Below the pieces are notes generated by a model. It saw only the letters and a list, made by a program, of their open reading frames with translations. It was not told the DNA's origin and searched no databases. From Streptomyces sp. NBC_01214 (lineage in GTDB: Bacteria; Actinomycetota; Actinomycetes; Streptomycetales; Streptomycetaceae): a DNA stretch of 64,000 nucleotides. Location of the stretch: the NCBI RefSeq assembly GCF_026340975.1, contig NZ_JAPEOS010000001.1, forward strand, positions 5,055,001 to 5,119,000, written 5' to 3'. Positions 27,751-36,917 of the stretch are shown here, piece after piece; positions within the stretch are counted from its first letter, which is position 1, and each line of letters opens with the position of its first letter. The position numbers and the translations under genes were made by a program.

Positions 27751-27916
27751 GTCGGCGGACCACGGGCGTGCCCCTGCGGGGCGGTGGTGTGCGCGTGAGG
27801 TGGGGGTGTGGTGGCGGGGTATGGGTGTGAGCGGGTGGTCATTGCTGTCTGCCTGGTGAAAGGTGGTTTTCGTCCCGGGGGACGGCTGACCTGGGCTGTG
27901 CTGGGTGGCATGACGG

Positions 27917-28318
27917 GTGGGTCGGGTCCTGCTAGGCGACCGCAAGACCCCGCCCAAGCCGGTCGCGGACCGCATCGACACGGCCGTGCGGGCCCGCTGG
28001 CAGCCCGTGGTACGTGGCCGCCGCCGCAAGGAGGCCGCCACCAGCACCGGGATCACCGTCGAGACCCGGGCCCGGTTCGGATACACCGCCGCCGTCGGCA
28101 CCACCGACGACGGCCGCATGCGCCGCCTCACCGTCCACCTCCCGCCCGCCTACGCCCAGCGCCTCTTCGACGCCCGCGCCCACGGCACCGACGACCGCGA
28201 CATGCGTGCGATCGTCGCCGAGGGACTGCAGGAGATCTACTTCAAGGACGGCGGCACCCGGGCCGACCAGCTCCGGGTCGAGTCCACCGACATCGACTAC
28301 TTCGACGTCTCCTGCTGA
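27917..28318 (+). pseudogene. tpg: Telomere terminal-protein (Tpg) gene, N-terminally truncated
   Basis: The 130 residues align with the C-terminal two thirds of Streptomyces terminal proteins: GDRKTPPKPVADRI, RWQPVVR, STGITVETRARFGYTAAVGT, RRLTVHLPPAYAQRLF, VAEGLQEIYFKDGGTRADQL. Tpg (about 185 residues) primes and caps the ends of linear replicons. About 55 N-terminal residues, including the first part of the helix-turn-helix, are missing upstream of 27925, where coding bias stops. It is therefore probably non-functional, and no tap partner is seen. Its presence ties the region to a linear chromosome or plasmid. Confidence 0.8.
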
Positions 28319-28660
28319 CCCCCACCACCGGGCCTGCCCCGGCAGAGCCGCAACCGGACACGAGCACCTGTCCGGGTGCGGCTCACACATGAACCAGCGC
28401 GCCAACGCCGGTCTCGCCCGGAAGAAGGGTGCAATAGCCCCTGCGGGGAGCCGCTCTCGGACGGGCTGCTCCCGCCCCCCGGGCGCCGTCGACCGCGGCC
28501 AGGATCCCGGCCGCCGTCACACGTAGCCGGTCACCGCCCCGGTCGACAGCATCCACCCCGGCCCCATACCTCCGCGAACACGCAGCAGGCAGGACAGGTT
28601 GCGTCGCGGCCGCAGGTCCAGCCCAACGAGCGTTCACCTCCGAACGAGGTGCTTGGACGG
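28319..28660. other. Intergenic, nothing recognised
   Basis: This lies between the tpg remnant and the 3-prime end of the OLD-type gene. No motif-bearing frame or structured element is identified. Confidence 0.45.
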
Positions 28661-30757
28661 TTACTCCGGCGCAGGGTCGGGTGAGGAGGGACCGGACGGC
28701 AGAGGTGTCGGGTGCCCGTCGGCGATGCGCTCCCACCACAGGCCGGCCTGGTCGCGGAAGTGGACCGTGAGCGCCTGGTCCGTCGACTCGCGCGGGAGGA
28801 ACCCTTCGTAGCCGTATCCGTCGCTCAGCAGCGTGAGGGGGACGGAGAACTCCTCTCCTGCCCCGAGGTCACCGCAGGTCTTGCTCTCGGGCGTGCCCCA
28901 GAGCGGCTGAATGCGATGGCGACCTTGGTCGGTGTAGGTCGCACGGATGACCCGCACCGCTGTCAGGGGAACATCGCTGCTGTTGATGACGACAGCGCGA
29001 GCGTGGTCGAGACGAGAGGTCACCTGGAGGGCCTGGGCTCCGGTACGCGTGTGGTCGGCGACCCCGTGCTTCAGGTAGGCGCGAATGCTGTCGCAGAAGG
29101 TCTTCAGTTCCCCGCTCGGCTTTGCGTACCAGCCTTCGGTGAACACCCTCCGGCACCATTCCGCCTTGTTGCCACGGGACACGTCAGGCACCCAGGACTC
29201 AAGCTCACCGCAGGGCACCACGAACAGTCCGTGGTCGGCCGCCGCCTGCAGCAGACGCTTCGCTGCGTTGCGCGGATCGCCCTTCAGGGTTCCAAGGCCG
29301 TAGTTCTTGAGGTCGTCCCATCGGCTACTGCCCTTGGCCAGGGCAGTGAGTTTGGTGAGTACCTGCTCCGGAAGGGGGTCGGCGGCCTTGACGCCCTTCA
29401 GGAGTTCGTTCATCGCGGTCTTGAAGCCGCCCGCGGACGCCTCAAGCCGGGATCCGGTCGCATCCGCGTTGAGGCACTTGGTGTCCGCATCCAGGCGTGC
29501 GGCGACGCCGTCGAGGCGTCTGACTGCCTTGACGAGGCTATCCCGGAGGTAGTCGAAGTCGGCGATCACCGCGGTGGGAATACCGCACTGCCGTAGCCGT
29601 CGCGCGGTGTCGGCGAGCGGCGGCTTGCCGTTGGTGTGGAGGAAGAGAATGTTGTCGTGCGGGGCCGCCGCGTCCTTGCTGGCGTCGAACGACGCGGCAT
29701 AGAACTGGCAGTCGCTGGCGCCTTCGCAGAGCACGACCCGGTCGTGGAACAGGCCCGAGGACAAGTTCGAGTACCGCAACAGGGGAGTGCGCAGGAGGTC
29801 CTGTACCGTGTCCGGATTCAGCAGCCGGGCGGTAGGCCTGTCCGAGGAACGGTCGAGGCGGACGATCGACACCGGCCGCGTCTTTTCCGTTTCGAGGACG
29901 CCGGCGAGGAAATCGGCGCTGTGGGTCGCGACAAACAGCTGCGTCTGCTCTTCGATGCCAGCCAGCAGGCGTCCGAGGAGACGGGCTTGCGGCGGGTGCA
30001 GAAACGCCTCAGGCTCGTCGATGATGACGAGCGGAGCGGGTCGCACCATCACCTGCAGCAGGATCTGGACGAAGCTGCGGAAACCGTCGCCCTGATCGGA
30101 TACCGAGGGCAGGCTTCGGTATGCCGCAGCGACCTCTCGCGCCTCTCCCGGAAGGGCATCCCGGAGATCCGGATGAGGCCGGCCCACAACAAGCTGGATC
30201 GACTCGGCGTAACGGTCTACCGACACGTGCTCACCGAAGGCCTGGTAGACCAGCTCAGAGAAGGCTCTCTCCTTGTCGCGGTTCGCGTAGAGGTACTGAA
30301 GCTTGGATCGGGGAGCCCGCAGCTCGTCCCAGCGCGGCGCGTCTGCCTCGAGCTCTAGGCGGTTGTTCGTCCACAAATCCTGCTTCAGGAAGGGGACCAG
30401 TGCTGAGCGGGCGACGGACTGCCACACGTGGGGAACGGTGCCCTTGAGTACCGTGCCTCCGTCCGGATCGGTGTACTGCTCGCCCGCAGTCGGGTCCCAG
30501 TGGCCGTACCCACGTGCGTCCAGCCACGCCATGAAGTCCTCGGCAGTCCCGCCAGGCTGTGGGAACGCGTGCTGGATCCAATGGAAGGGCGCGCCGCCCG
30601 GACCCCCGGGCTGGTTGACGTGCTGGTTGAGTTCACGCAGGAGAAGCGATTTCCCGCTGTTGTTGGAGCCGATGAACAGCGTCATGCCGTTCGTCGGAGG
30701 TGCCAGCTTCAAGCCCGTCGTCAGCATGACTTCGGTGACGGCGAAGGTGATCGCCAT
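28661..30757 (-). CDS. OLD-family ATPase/Toprim nuclease
   Basis: A 698-residue protein. The ABC-type ATPase spans residues 1-330: Walker A GSNNSGKS at 30-37, signature SVSDQGDGFRSF near 218-229, Walker B VIIDEPEAF near 244-252 and the switch VATHSADF. The Toprim nuclease domain follows, with Glu345 (LCEGASD) and the DxD pair Asp400/Asp402 (IADFDYL). Residues from about 578 form an extra beta-rich domain after Toprim, not part of the usual OLD core. OLD proteins are nucleases, several acting in phage defence. No gajB-type helicase partner is adjacent, so it looks like a stand-alone class 1 protein. ATG at 30757, preceded by GGGGG. Confidence 0.85.
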   Translation of the reverse strand: MAITFAVTEVMLTTGLKLAPPTNGMTLFIGSNNSGKSLLLRELNQHVNQPGGPGGAPFHWIQHAFPQPGGTAEDFMAWLDARGYGHWDPTAGEQYTDPDGGTVLKGTVPHVWQSVARSALVPFLKQDLWTNNRLELEADAPRWDELRAPRSKLQYLYANRDKERAFSELVYQAFGEHVSVDRYAESIQLVVGRPHPDLRDALPGEAREVAAAYRSLPSVSDQGDGFRSFVQILLQVMVRPAPLVIIDEPEAFLHPPQARLLGRLLAGIEEQTQLFVATHSADFLAGVLETEKTRPVSIVRLDRSSDRPTARLLNPDTVQDLLRTPLLRYSNLSSGLFHDRVVLCEGASDCQFYAASFDASKDAAAPHDNILFLHTNGKPPLADTARRLRQCGIPTAVIADFDYLRDSLVKAVRRLDGVAARLDADTKCLNADATGSRLEASAGGFKTAMNELLKGVKAADPLPEQVLTKLTALAKGSSRWDDLKNYGLGTLKGDPRNAAKRLLQAAADHGLFVVPCGELESWVPDVSRGNKAEWCRRVFTEGWYAKPSGELKTFCDSIRAYLKHGVADHTRTGAQALQVTSRLDHARAVVINSSDVPLTAVRVIRATYTDQGRHRIQPLWGTPESKTCGDLGAGEEFSVPLTLLSDGYGYEGFLPRESTDQALTVHFRDQAGLWWERIADGHPTPLPSGPSSPDPAPE

Positions 30758-31097
30758 GATGCCCCCAGCACGGTGTGCACGTCGCTCCTGGCACGACGCT
30801 GGTGATCTGCGAAGCGTACCGATCAGCTCACGCCGGTGCCGGAAATTTCGCCCGACTTGCGCCGTCGGCACGGGCTGAGGCTTCCTCCCCCTCCCGGGCG
30901 GTCGATGCTTCGTGTGGAGGGGGGCTGCGCGGCTCTTCTGGTCGCTGTCGCGCAGCGGATTGCGGTCCGGTTGGCGAGAGGGCTGCCGCCCTCTCGCGTT
31001 CTCCCGCACCGTCCCGCCGCGGTCGTGCTAGGTGCCCTGCGTCGCCGTAACGGCGCGGCACGAAACCAGTCTGGCTTTAGACCGACCGGCAAATGGA
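30758..31097. other. Intergenic
   Basis: No gene is recognised. It contains the presumed promoter of the OLD gene on the minus strand. Confidence 0.4.
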
Positions 31098-31947
31098 TCA
31101 CTTGAGGCGGCAGCGGGTGGGTCGGCCATCCCAGCGGTAGCGGCTGCGTGCCTGCCAGATCATCATGCGAAGTGTGACGAGGGTAGCGGCGACGTAGAGG
31201 TGGAAGTCCACGGCCCTGCCGCTTCTCTCGGTGCAGCGCCGAAGCTTGCCGTAGCCGTTCATCCACGAATGCGTGCGCTCGACGGGCCACCGCCTGCTGG
31301 CCTGGATCGAGCGGGCACACCCTTGCGGGCGATCTCGGCAGTGAACCCCAACTCGACTATCAACGCACGGGACTTGATGCTGTCGTAGCCCGGTCGAGGT
31401 TGACGTTCGCGAAGTCCGGCAGCATGCCAACCTGCTCCTGCGCGGCGTTCAGGGCCAGTCCGAGCAGTGGCGAGTCGTGCCTATTGGCCCTCTCGGAGAC
31501 GATCCCCAATGGAACGCCGCGGGCATCGCAGGCGGCGGAGTGCTTCAGTCCCTGCTTGCCCCGGTCGACCGGCGAGCGGCCGGCCTTCTCCCCGCCGGAC
31601 GGGGCCTTGGTGATGCAGCCGTCCACCGAGATCTCGCCAAGGTCGAAACCGATCATCCGGTCGTAGGCGTCCGGGGCGAGAGCGTGCAGCGCTTTGGAAA
31701 TCCCTTGCCGGGACCACTCTTTGAGGCGTCGGCGGATGGTGCGGTCCGAGCATCCGGGTGTGGAGATCCGCTCGTAGCCGGAACCATGGGCCAGCGCGAG
31801 CACGACGTGCTCGAAGACGGTTCGGTCGGGGATTCGGCGGCGGTGACAGCCCAGCGGGTGGCCGACGACGAACTCCTCCCGGACGGGGAGGAGCGCGGCG
31901 AACTGGTCCCACAGGGGTTCGAGCAGGCAAGCTGGCAGCGTGGGCAC
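31098..31947 (-). pseudogene. IS5-family transposase, frameshifted
   Basis: The first 190 residues are continuous from the start at 31947 (LLEPLWDQFAALLPVREEFV, DRTIRRRLKEW, ISVDGCITKAPSGGEK, the first catalytic Asp). The frame is lost near 31385-31325, and the C-terminal part (RRWPVERTHSWMNGYGKLRR, the catalytic Glu region) resumes in another frame to 31098. One or two small indels inactivate it. Confidence 0.8.
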
Positions 31948-32037
31948 GGCCGTCCTTCGTGATCACTGAGCATAGAGATTGCGAGCATGAGGTACGCCCA
32001 GGGAGGTGGGTCGACCGACCCTGAGCTCAGGGCAGGT

Positions 32038-32730
32038 TCACCACGGGAGGTTCCCGGATCGGTCGGTGAACTGGCCCGTCGGCCCGTCCGGGCCGATCGT
32101 CGCGAGGGTCACTATGGACTCTGCGCCGTCGGCGACGCTGTGTCCGAGGCCGCCGGTGAAGTCGGTCGCGGTCTGCCCGGGGTCTGCGGCGTTGACCTTC
32201 ACGTCCTTTAGTTCCTTGGCGTACTGCGTCGTGAGCATCGTGACCGCGGTCTTCGAGGCGCAGTAGAGGGGCAGGGCATACTGCGACTCGATCCGCGCCG
32301 GGTCCTGGGTCATGCTGAAGGAGCCCATCCCGCTGGACACGTTGACGATGACGGGGTTCGGCGACTTGCGCAGCAGCGGGAGGAAGGCGTGCGTGACGCG
32401 CACGATCCCGACGACGTTCACGTCGAGCACGGCGCTCACGTCGGCCGCGGTGTACTCCTCGACGGGGCCGACCTTGCCGAGGACGCCGGCGTTGTTGACC
32501 AGGACGTCGATCGTTCCCTCATGCGCGGCGACATCCGCGGCCGCGGCCTGGACCGAGGCGTCGTCGGTCACGTCGATCTGAACGAACCGGGCGCCGAGCG
32601 ACTCGGCCGCGGCCCGACCGCGCTCACGGTGGCGGGCACCGAGGATGACGGTGTGCCCCGCCTCGACGAGGCGACGAGCGGTTTCAAAACCGAGGGACTT
32701 GTTGGCCCCGGTGATGAACGTGGTGGTCAT
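32038..32730 (-). CDS. Short-chain dehydrogenase/reductase
   Basis: A 230-residue classical SDR. The cofactor motif TGANKSLG is near residue 7-14, NNAG near 80, the catalytic Ser lies in VNVSSGMGSF, and YCASK supplies the Tyr and Lys of the active site. The substrate is unknown. AGGAGGAGCC precedes the ATG at 32730. It lies downstream of an XRE regulator on the same strand, and a TGGTAC-N5-GTACCA palindrome sits 95 bases upstream, matching one before the regulator. It is probably controlled by that regulator. Confidence 0.9.
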   Translation of the reverse strand: MTTTFITGANKSLGFETARRLVEAGHTVILGARHRERGRAAAESLGARFVQIDVTDDASVQAAAADVAAHEGTIDVLVNNAGVLGKVGPVEEYTAADVSAVLDVNVVGIVRVTHAFLPLLRKSPNPVIVNVSSGMGSFSMTQDPARIESQYALPLYCASKTAVTMLTTQYAKELKDVKVNAADPGQTATDFTGGLGHSVADGAESIVTLATIGPDGPTGQFTDRSGNLPW

Positions 32731-32824
32731 GCTGGCTCCTCCTGGTCCGAACAGCACGGTCGTGCGCTGTTCACGCACTCCATGCTGGGTCCCCGGGAGG
32801 GTTGGCGGGAGCTACAGAACTTCC

Positions 32825-32841
32825 TGGTACCGCGCGTACCA
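32825..32841. promoter_or_regulatory. Operator palindrome TGGTAC-N5-GTACCA (SDR side)
   Basis: A perfect 6-bp inverted repeat with spacer CGCGC in the 152-bp region between the regulator stop and the SDR start. The identical half-sites and a shared GCTGGG flank occur before the regulator gene at 33752, in the opposite orientation. Confidence 0.7.
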
Positions 32842-32882
32842 CCCAGCAGCCTGGTCCACCGGACGAGGCAGAACGCGGGCCT

Positions 32883-33716
32883 TCACCCCTGAGGAGACAT
32901 CCTCTGAACCCCAATGGCCGCAAGGAATTCGAGTTTGCTGCGGGCGTCGGTGCCTGGCTGCGGCGTGTACACCACGAGGCGGAGGTTCGTGTCCTGGGTG
33001 TTGAGGATGTCAGAGTTCATGGCGATGTCTCCGACATCCGGGTGCTGGACGAGTTTGTGCGCACTCTGGTGACCGCCCACCGCTCGGCGGCTCCACAACT
33101 CGCAGAACCGTGGGCTGAGGTTCAGCCTCGACACCAACGCTGCGAGGTCGGGATCGTCGGGGTACCGGCTCGTCGTCGCGCGCAGGTCGGCGACGAGGGA
33201 CTCCTCGAACGCCACCCGCTCGGCTGCCGTCTGCCGGACCCGGGGCAGCTCACCCAGGAACTGCCAGACCAGGACGTTGCGGTCTCCCACACCGCGGACC
33301 GTGGGATCGCCGAACGTGGCCGCGAACAGCGGATTCCAGTGCAGCAACTGCCAGGTGGCGTCGTAGACCGCCAACGGGTTGCCGGCGAGCTGGTCCACGA
33401 TCCGGTACAGGCTCCCTGGGATCATTCGTGGAACCCGACTCGGATCCGCTGCGTGACCGGCCATGCGCAAAAGATGAGCGTGCTCGTCGTCGGACAGGTG
33501 CAGGGCGCGAGCCAGGGCCGAGCAGACCTGCGCCGAGGGTGTCGCCATCCGTCCCTGCTCCAGCCGGACCACGTACTCGACCGAGATGCCGGCCAGCGTC
33601 GCCAGCTCCGCGCGTCGCAGACCGGGGACCCGACGGGGTGAGCCGTGTGCGAAGCCCACCGCCGCGGGGTCCAGCCGGTCCCGCCACGCCCGCAGCGCGG
33701 CACCGAGTTGATCCAT
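32883..33716 (-). CDS. XRE-family regulator with MmyB-like ligand domain
   Basis: A 277-residue protein. Residues 10-75 form a helix-turn-helix (LRRAELATLAGISVEYVVRL), and residues 100-270 match the MmyB-like ligand-binding domain (YDATWQLLHWNPLFAATFG, VARLNLSPRF-type, HPDVGDI). This family usually controls a neighbouring SDR or oxidoreductase gene. The start is the ATG at 33716. A palindromic operator 36-52 bases upstream suggests autoregulation. Confidence 0.9.
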   Translation of the reverse strand: MDQLGAALRAWRDRLDPAAVGFAHGSPRRVPGLRRAELATLAGISVEYVVRLEQGRMATPSAQVCSALARALHLSDDEHAHLLRMAGHAADPSRVPRMIPGSLYRIVDQLAGNPLAVYDATWQLLHWNPLFAATFGDPTVRGVGDRNVLVWQFLGELPRVRQTAAERVAFEESLVADLRATTSRYPDDPDLAALVSRLNLSPRFCELWSRRAVGGHQSAHKLVQHPDVGDIAMNSDILNTQDTNLRLVVYTPQPGTDARSKLEFLAAIGVQRMSPQG

Positions 33717-33751
33717 GCACACGATCCTCCCGCACACCTCGCCCCGCTGGG

Positions 33752-33768
33752 TGGTACGCGCAGTACCA
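33752..33768. promoter_or_regulatory. Operator palindrome TGGTAC-N5-GTACCA (regulator side)
   Basis: A perfect 6-bp inverted repeat with spacer GCGCA, 36 bases upstream of the XRE regulator start. It is the twin of the palindrome at 32825. Confidence 0.7.
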
Positions 33769-34206
33769 CAAGGTCGCTCCGCTGGCGCCGGCCTTGGTCG
33801 TGATCGATCTCCGCTCCAGGGCCCCGCCTGCCCCGCAGAGTCGATACCGCGCGGGTGTGCTGGTCATGCGACGGGGCCATCCCTCGAAGTCGGTAGCCCG
33901 GGTGCCCTTCACCTGAAGTACGGCCAGCGTGGGGTACCCGGCCATCAGGGTCGCGGCGTGTGGCTGCGCCGGCCAGATAGAGAAACGGTTGCAGCCGGAT
34001 TCCGGGAGCGACCGCGGGCGGCTGCTCTGGGACATGTTGACGAGAAGCAGGAACAGGGTTCTGCGCGTTGCAGGCCGAGGCCGATACGAAGGGCCCCACC
34101 TGGCAAGCCGTGAGGCTTCTGATCTTGCCGGACACCCATTCCTTCCATGGCATCCCCGACTACGCTTGCCATGGTCACGGCCAAGATCGAACGAGGGGGT
34201 ACACCC
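33769..34206. other. Intergenic, no gene recognised
   Basis: Minus-strand frames over this stretch have mixed bias and no motif. The right end carries GAGGGGG, the ribosome-binding site of the gene at 34207. Confidence 0.4.
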
Positions 34207-34572
34207 ATGCCGTACGAGACCGGCGCGAAGGTGAAGCTGACCAGGGATGTGCAGCTCACCGCAAACGACACGGCGGCCAGGATCGGCTTCCCCGGTCCGC
34301 TGTGCCTGGCCGAGGGCTTGGAGGGCATCGTCACGGGCTCGGCAAAGGAAGCCGGCGGCGTGGCCCAGGACGGGCTCGCGGAATTCGAACGGCGAGTCCG
34401 TGGGGTCCAGTTCGATGGCCACACGGCCGGCCTGATCGACAGTCTCCGTCAGCAGATCATCCGGCACGGAGGGCTCGACTCCGGAGTCGGCGTTCAGATC
34501 AGGTACAGGGTGCGCTTCGAGAACGGGTTTGTTCTGGGCGGTCTTGAAGAAGGCTGGCTGACCGAAGCCTGA
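34207..34572 (+). CDS. Conserved-looking hypothetical protein
   Basis: A 121-residue soluble protein beginning MPYETGAKVKLTRDVQLTAN. The opening, with alternating charged strands, resembles small SH3-like barrels (GAKVKLTRDV, GLEGIVTG, VRFENGFVLGG), but no family can be named. The ATG at 34207 follows GAGGGGG by about nine bases; an upstream ATG at 34147 has no such site. A perfect hairpin follows the stop. Confidence 0.55.
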   Translation: MPYETGAKVKLTRDVQLTANDTAARIGFPGPLCLAEGLEGIVTGSAKEAGGVAQDGLAEFERRVRGVQFDGHTAGLIDSLRQQIIRHGGLDSGVGVQIRYRVRFENGFVLGGLEEGWLTEA

Positions 34573-34585
34573 GTACCGCCACCGC

Positions 34586-34607
34586 GCCCCCGCCGGCCGG
34601 CGGGGGC
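34586..34607. terminator. Perfect 22-bp palindrome terminator
   Basis: GCCCCCGCCGG is followed immediately by its reverse complement, 13 bases after the stop of the plus-strand gene. It forms a strong stem without a U-run. Confidence 0.65.
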
Positions 34608-34674
34608 GTCGTGGGCTCTGTAGCCGGTTCTCACCAGCCTCGCCCGAAATGGCGGACGGAAGCCGGAGAAGAAG

Positions 34675-34700
34675 CCTCACCGGCCACCGTGCCGGTGAGG
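34675..34700. terminator. Terminator hairpin
   Basis: A 10-bp perfect stem, CCTCACCGGC and GCCGGTGAGG, with loop CACCGT lies directly after the stop of the minus-strand gene ending at 34707. Confidence 0.7.
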
Positions 34701-34706
34701 TCCTCC

Positions 34707-35477
34707 TCAGCCCGGGTATGCGATCGAGCCCAGCGGCGGGCAGGGGATGAGCACGGTGCCGGCGCCGGGGCGTTCGACGAAAGCCCGGGCCTCGGCGGCC
34801 CGCAGGCGCTGGGAATCCAACTCGTCGGCGTGCCAGGCGTCGCGCCTAGCACGGTCGTAGTCCCACGAGTCGTCGATGAGACTGAGGCTGGTATTGCCGG
34901 AGCTGCGCTGGAACTCCGACTTCAAGGCGGCCTGTTGGAGTGCGGTCTGGGTTGCCGCGAGGTCGATGCGGGTGATCAGGACGCCGAGGGTGTTCGGTTC
35001 CCGGGTCGGCATGGGGGCCTGCGGAAGCGGGGACACCCCGGTGTCGAGACGGCCTATGTTGTCAACGGCCGCTGTTTGGGCGGCCTGCACCATGAGCTGC
35101 GTTTCCCGGTGCAGCCAGAAGAACTCGTCGAGGTCCGCCTGGGTGATGCGCATCCGCTGGTACAGGGCCCGGAAGCGGGGATCGTCGTGCAGCGGACGGA
35201 AGGGGGCGACGTGGAGCGCCACGCAGTCGTTGTAACCGGCTGCCACCGCGGCGTCGAGGTGGAAGATTCCCTGGTTCGCCTCTCCGCGTAGGACGGCCAT
35301 GACGCCGAGGCTCGAGTGGCCGGCGGCGACGAGCCACGTGCCGTCGGGGCCTAGTGCCGTGGCGCGCGCGACGACGTCGTGGAAGCCCGCGGTGCCCATC
35401 GCGGCGGGACCATTGGTCATGGCCTCCACCAGCAGTTCGTGAACACGGGTGGCCAGTGAGTTGACGGTGTCGACCAT
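34707..35477 (-). CDS. Hypothetical protein
   Basis: A 256-residue protein starting MVDTVNSLATRVHEL. Residues 40-110 have a TPR-like end motif: a stretch of paired helices, then HVAPFRPLHDDPRFRALYQR, similar to the final helices of bacterial tetratricopeptide proteins. The C-terminal half is Ala/Arg-rich helix ending PCPPLGSIAYPG. The ATG at 35477 follows GAGGAGATCC. I cannot assign a function. Confidence 0.55.
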   Translation of the reverse strand: MVDTVNSLATRVHELLVEAMTNGPAAMGTAGFHDVVARATALGPDGTWLVAAGHSSLGVMAVLRGEANQGIFHLDAAVAAGYNDCVALHVAPFRPLHDDPRFRALYQRMRITQADLDEFFWLHRETQLMVQAAQTAAVDNIGRLDTGVSPLPQAPMPTREPNTLGVLITRIDLAATQTALQQAALKSEFQRSSGNTSLSLIDDSWDYDRARRDAWHADELDSQRLRAAEARAFVERPGAGTVLIPCPPLGSIAYPG

Positions 35478-36162
35478 GGATCTCCTCGGACCTCGGTGGT
35501 GAAGAGCGTAACGGGTGTTGATTCTCTGGTAACTCCCGTGAACATGACGGGCGGACGGGGTGAGCGGTTCCTGCTCGGGCCGGGCCGTGGCCACGAGTGG
35601 CATCGGCTTCTGGGCCTGCTCGACCGCCGCGTGGGTCTTGGTAGACAGTCGAGTCCACGCTCACGTCCCAGCAGGTCCGTCCATCTCGTCGACCCCGGCG
35701 GTCAGCAGCAGTCGCATCGGGGTCGCGCAGGACTCGCAGCAGATGGCCATCGGCCCCGTCGAGGCCCAGCGCGGGCGAGACCGACGAAGGGCACCGGTCC
35801 ATCCTCCTGGGGTGGGCTGGCTGTGGCGCATGGCCGGCTTCGCGGCGATTCGCCCGCGGTCCGGGCGATGCGGATCTCGTCCGGCGCGTAACCCTCAGTT
35901 TCGCGCTGGTGGGGCTCGTGGCGGACCGGCCACATGTCGCTGTCCGGCCACAGCATTGGCCCGCCGACATGACTGTCCCGCATGCCTGGTGGTCGGGCGA
36001 TGCCAGGCGAACGGATTGCCGCGGCCTCCCCCGGACACCCGCTGCCCCGGCACCGCCCGGCGCGGTCCGGCTGAATCGAGTACAGCCCGGTTCGCGCCGG
36101 ACGGCACCGGGCCGGGACCCGGGGTGCCTGTAAACCGCGTCACCAGCCGTAAACAGCGGCCA
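35478..36162. other. Gap with IS5 debris
   Basis: On the minus strand near 35560-35720 a frame reads TCWDVSVDSTVYQD, matching the catalytic VSVDSTV segment of IS5 transposases, with surrounding frames scrambled. Nothing else is recognisable. Confidence 0.4.
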
Positions 36163-36708
36163 TCATTCTTCGCTCCGCTTTCGGGTTCGTTCGAGTCGCG
36201 CATGCAGCCCGCCATGGTCTGCTATCACGGAGATCGCGGTCCCCACGAACCGTTGGCCCTCCGCGTCGAGGTTGAACTCGACCGTGGCCCGAACGCCGTC
36301 CTCCGGCCGCCCGCTCGCAGACGTGATCACCAGATACCGGACACGCTTCGGCCTGCCCTTCACCCCGCCCTCAGGGTCGAAAACGGCCATGTCGTCGAAC
36401 CGGAAGTTGTCGTGCCCGGCCGGCAGACGAGGACCGTCGAGGAGCATCAGCATCCGCCGGTCCGTGAGGTAGTAGCGCACGGGCATTGGCGGGGCGTCGG
36501 GCGGAACCCACACACCACCACACGTCACCCACTGCACTTCCCCTTCCTCCAGCAGATGACGGGCAGCCTCCCAGAGTGCTGACTCGTCCATCAGCGCATC
36601 ACGTTCCCGACCAGACAGAGCCAGAACGTCGGCGAAGCGGACACCGAATGGCTCAACAGCGTGCTCGGTAACTGGACGCGCCTTACGGAAACGATCGAAC
36701 AAAGACAC
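36163..36708 (-). CDS. Hypothetical protein with PH-like features
   Basis: A 181-residue soluble protein from a GTG at 36708 (VSLFDRFRKARPV), preceded by AGAGGAAA. The middle contains VRYYLTDRRMLMLLDG, a strand-turn-strand typical of bacterial PH-like domains, followed by VRYLVITSA and TVEFNLDAEGQRFVG. No family name can be given. It stands alone. Confidence 0.55.
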   Translation of the reverse strand: MSLFDRFRKARPVTEHAVEPFGVRFADVLALSGRERDALMDESALWEAARHLLEEGEVQWVTCGGVWVPPDAPPMPVRYYLTDRRMLMLLDGPRLPAGHDNFRFDDMAVFDPEGGVKGRPKRVRYLVITSASGRPEDGVRATVEFNLDAEGQRFVGTAISVIADHGGLHARLERTRKRSEE

Positions 36709-36917
36709 TGGATTTCCTCTGCCGGACGGGCGCGGCCTACCGGGACGGAATGCCGCGCCCCGGACGCTACCCCGCCTGGCAGTCAACCCACCAGACCGGT
36801 GAAACCACCCTTCGCGGCCGGTGACACGGCTTTTGTCAGCACCCCAACTCGGTCGTCACCGGACGGGTAACCAACTCGACCCGCTGGGTGTTGAGCGTGC
36901 GTCGTGCAGCGCCGCGG

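Noticed and set aside
25939..28131. A 730-codon minus-strand frame
   Set aside because: It is antisense to the amine oxidase and has no family motif or start signal.
27917..28660. A telomere-like end near the tpg remnant
   Set aside because: No cluster of phased palindromes with short loops is visible, and sequence continues on both sides.
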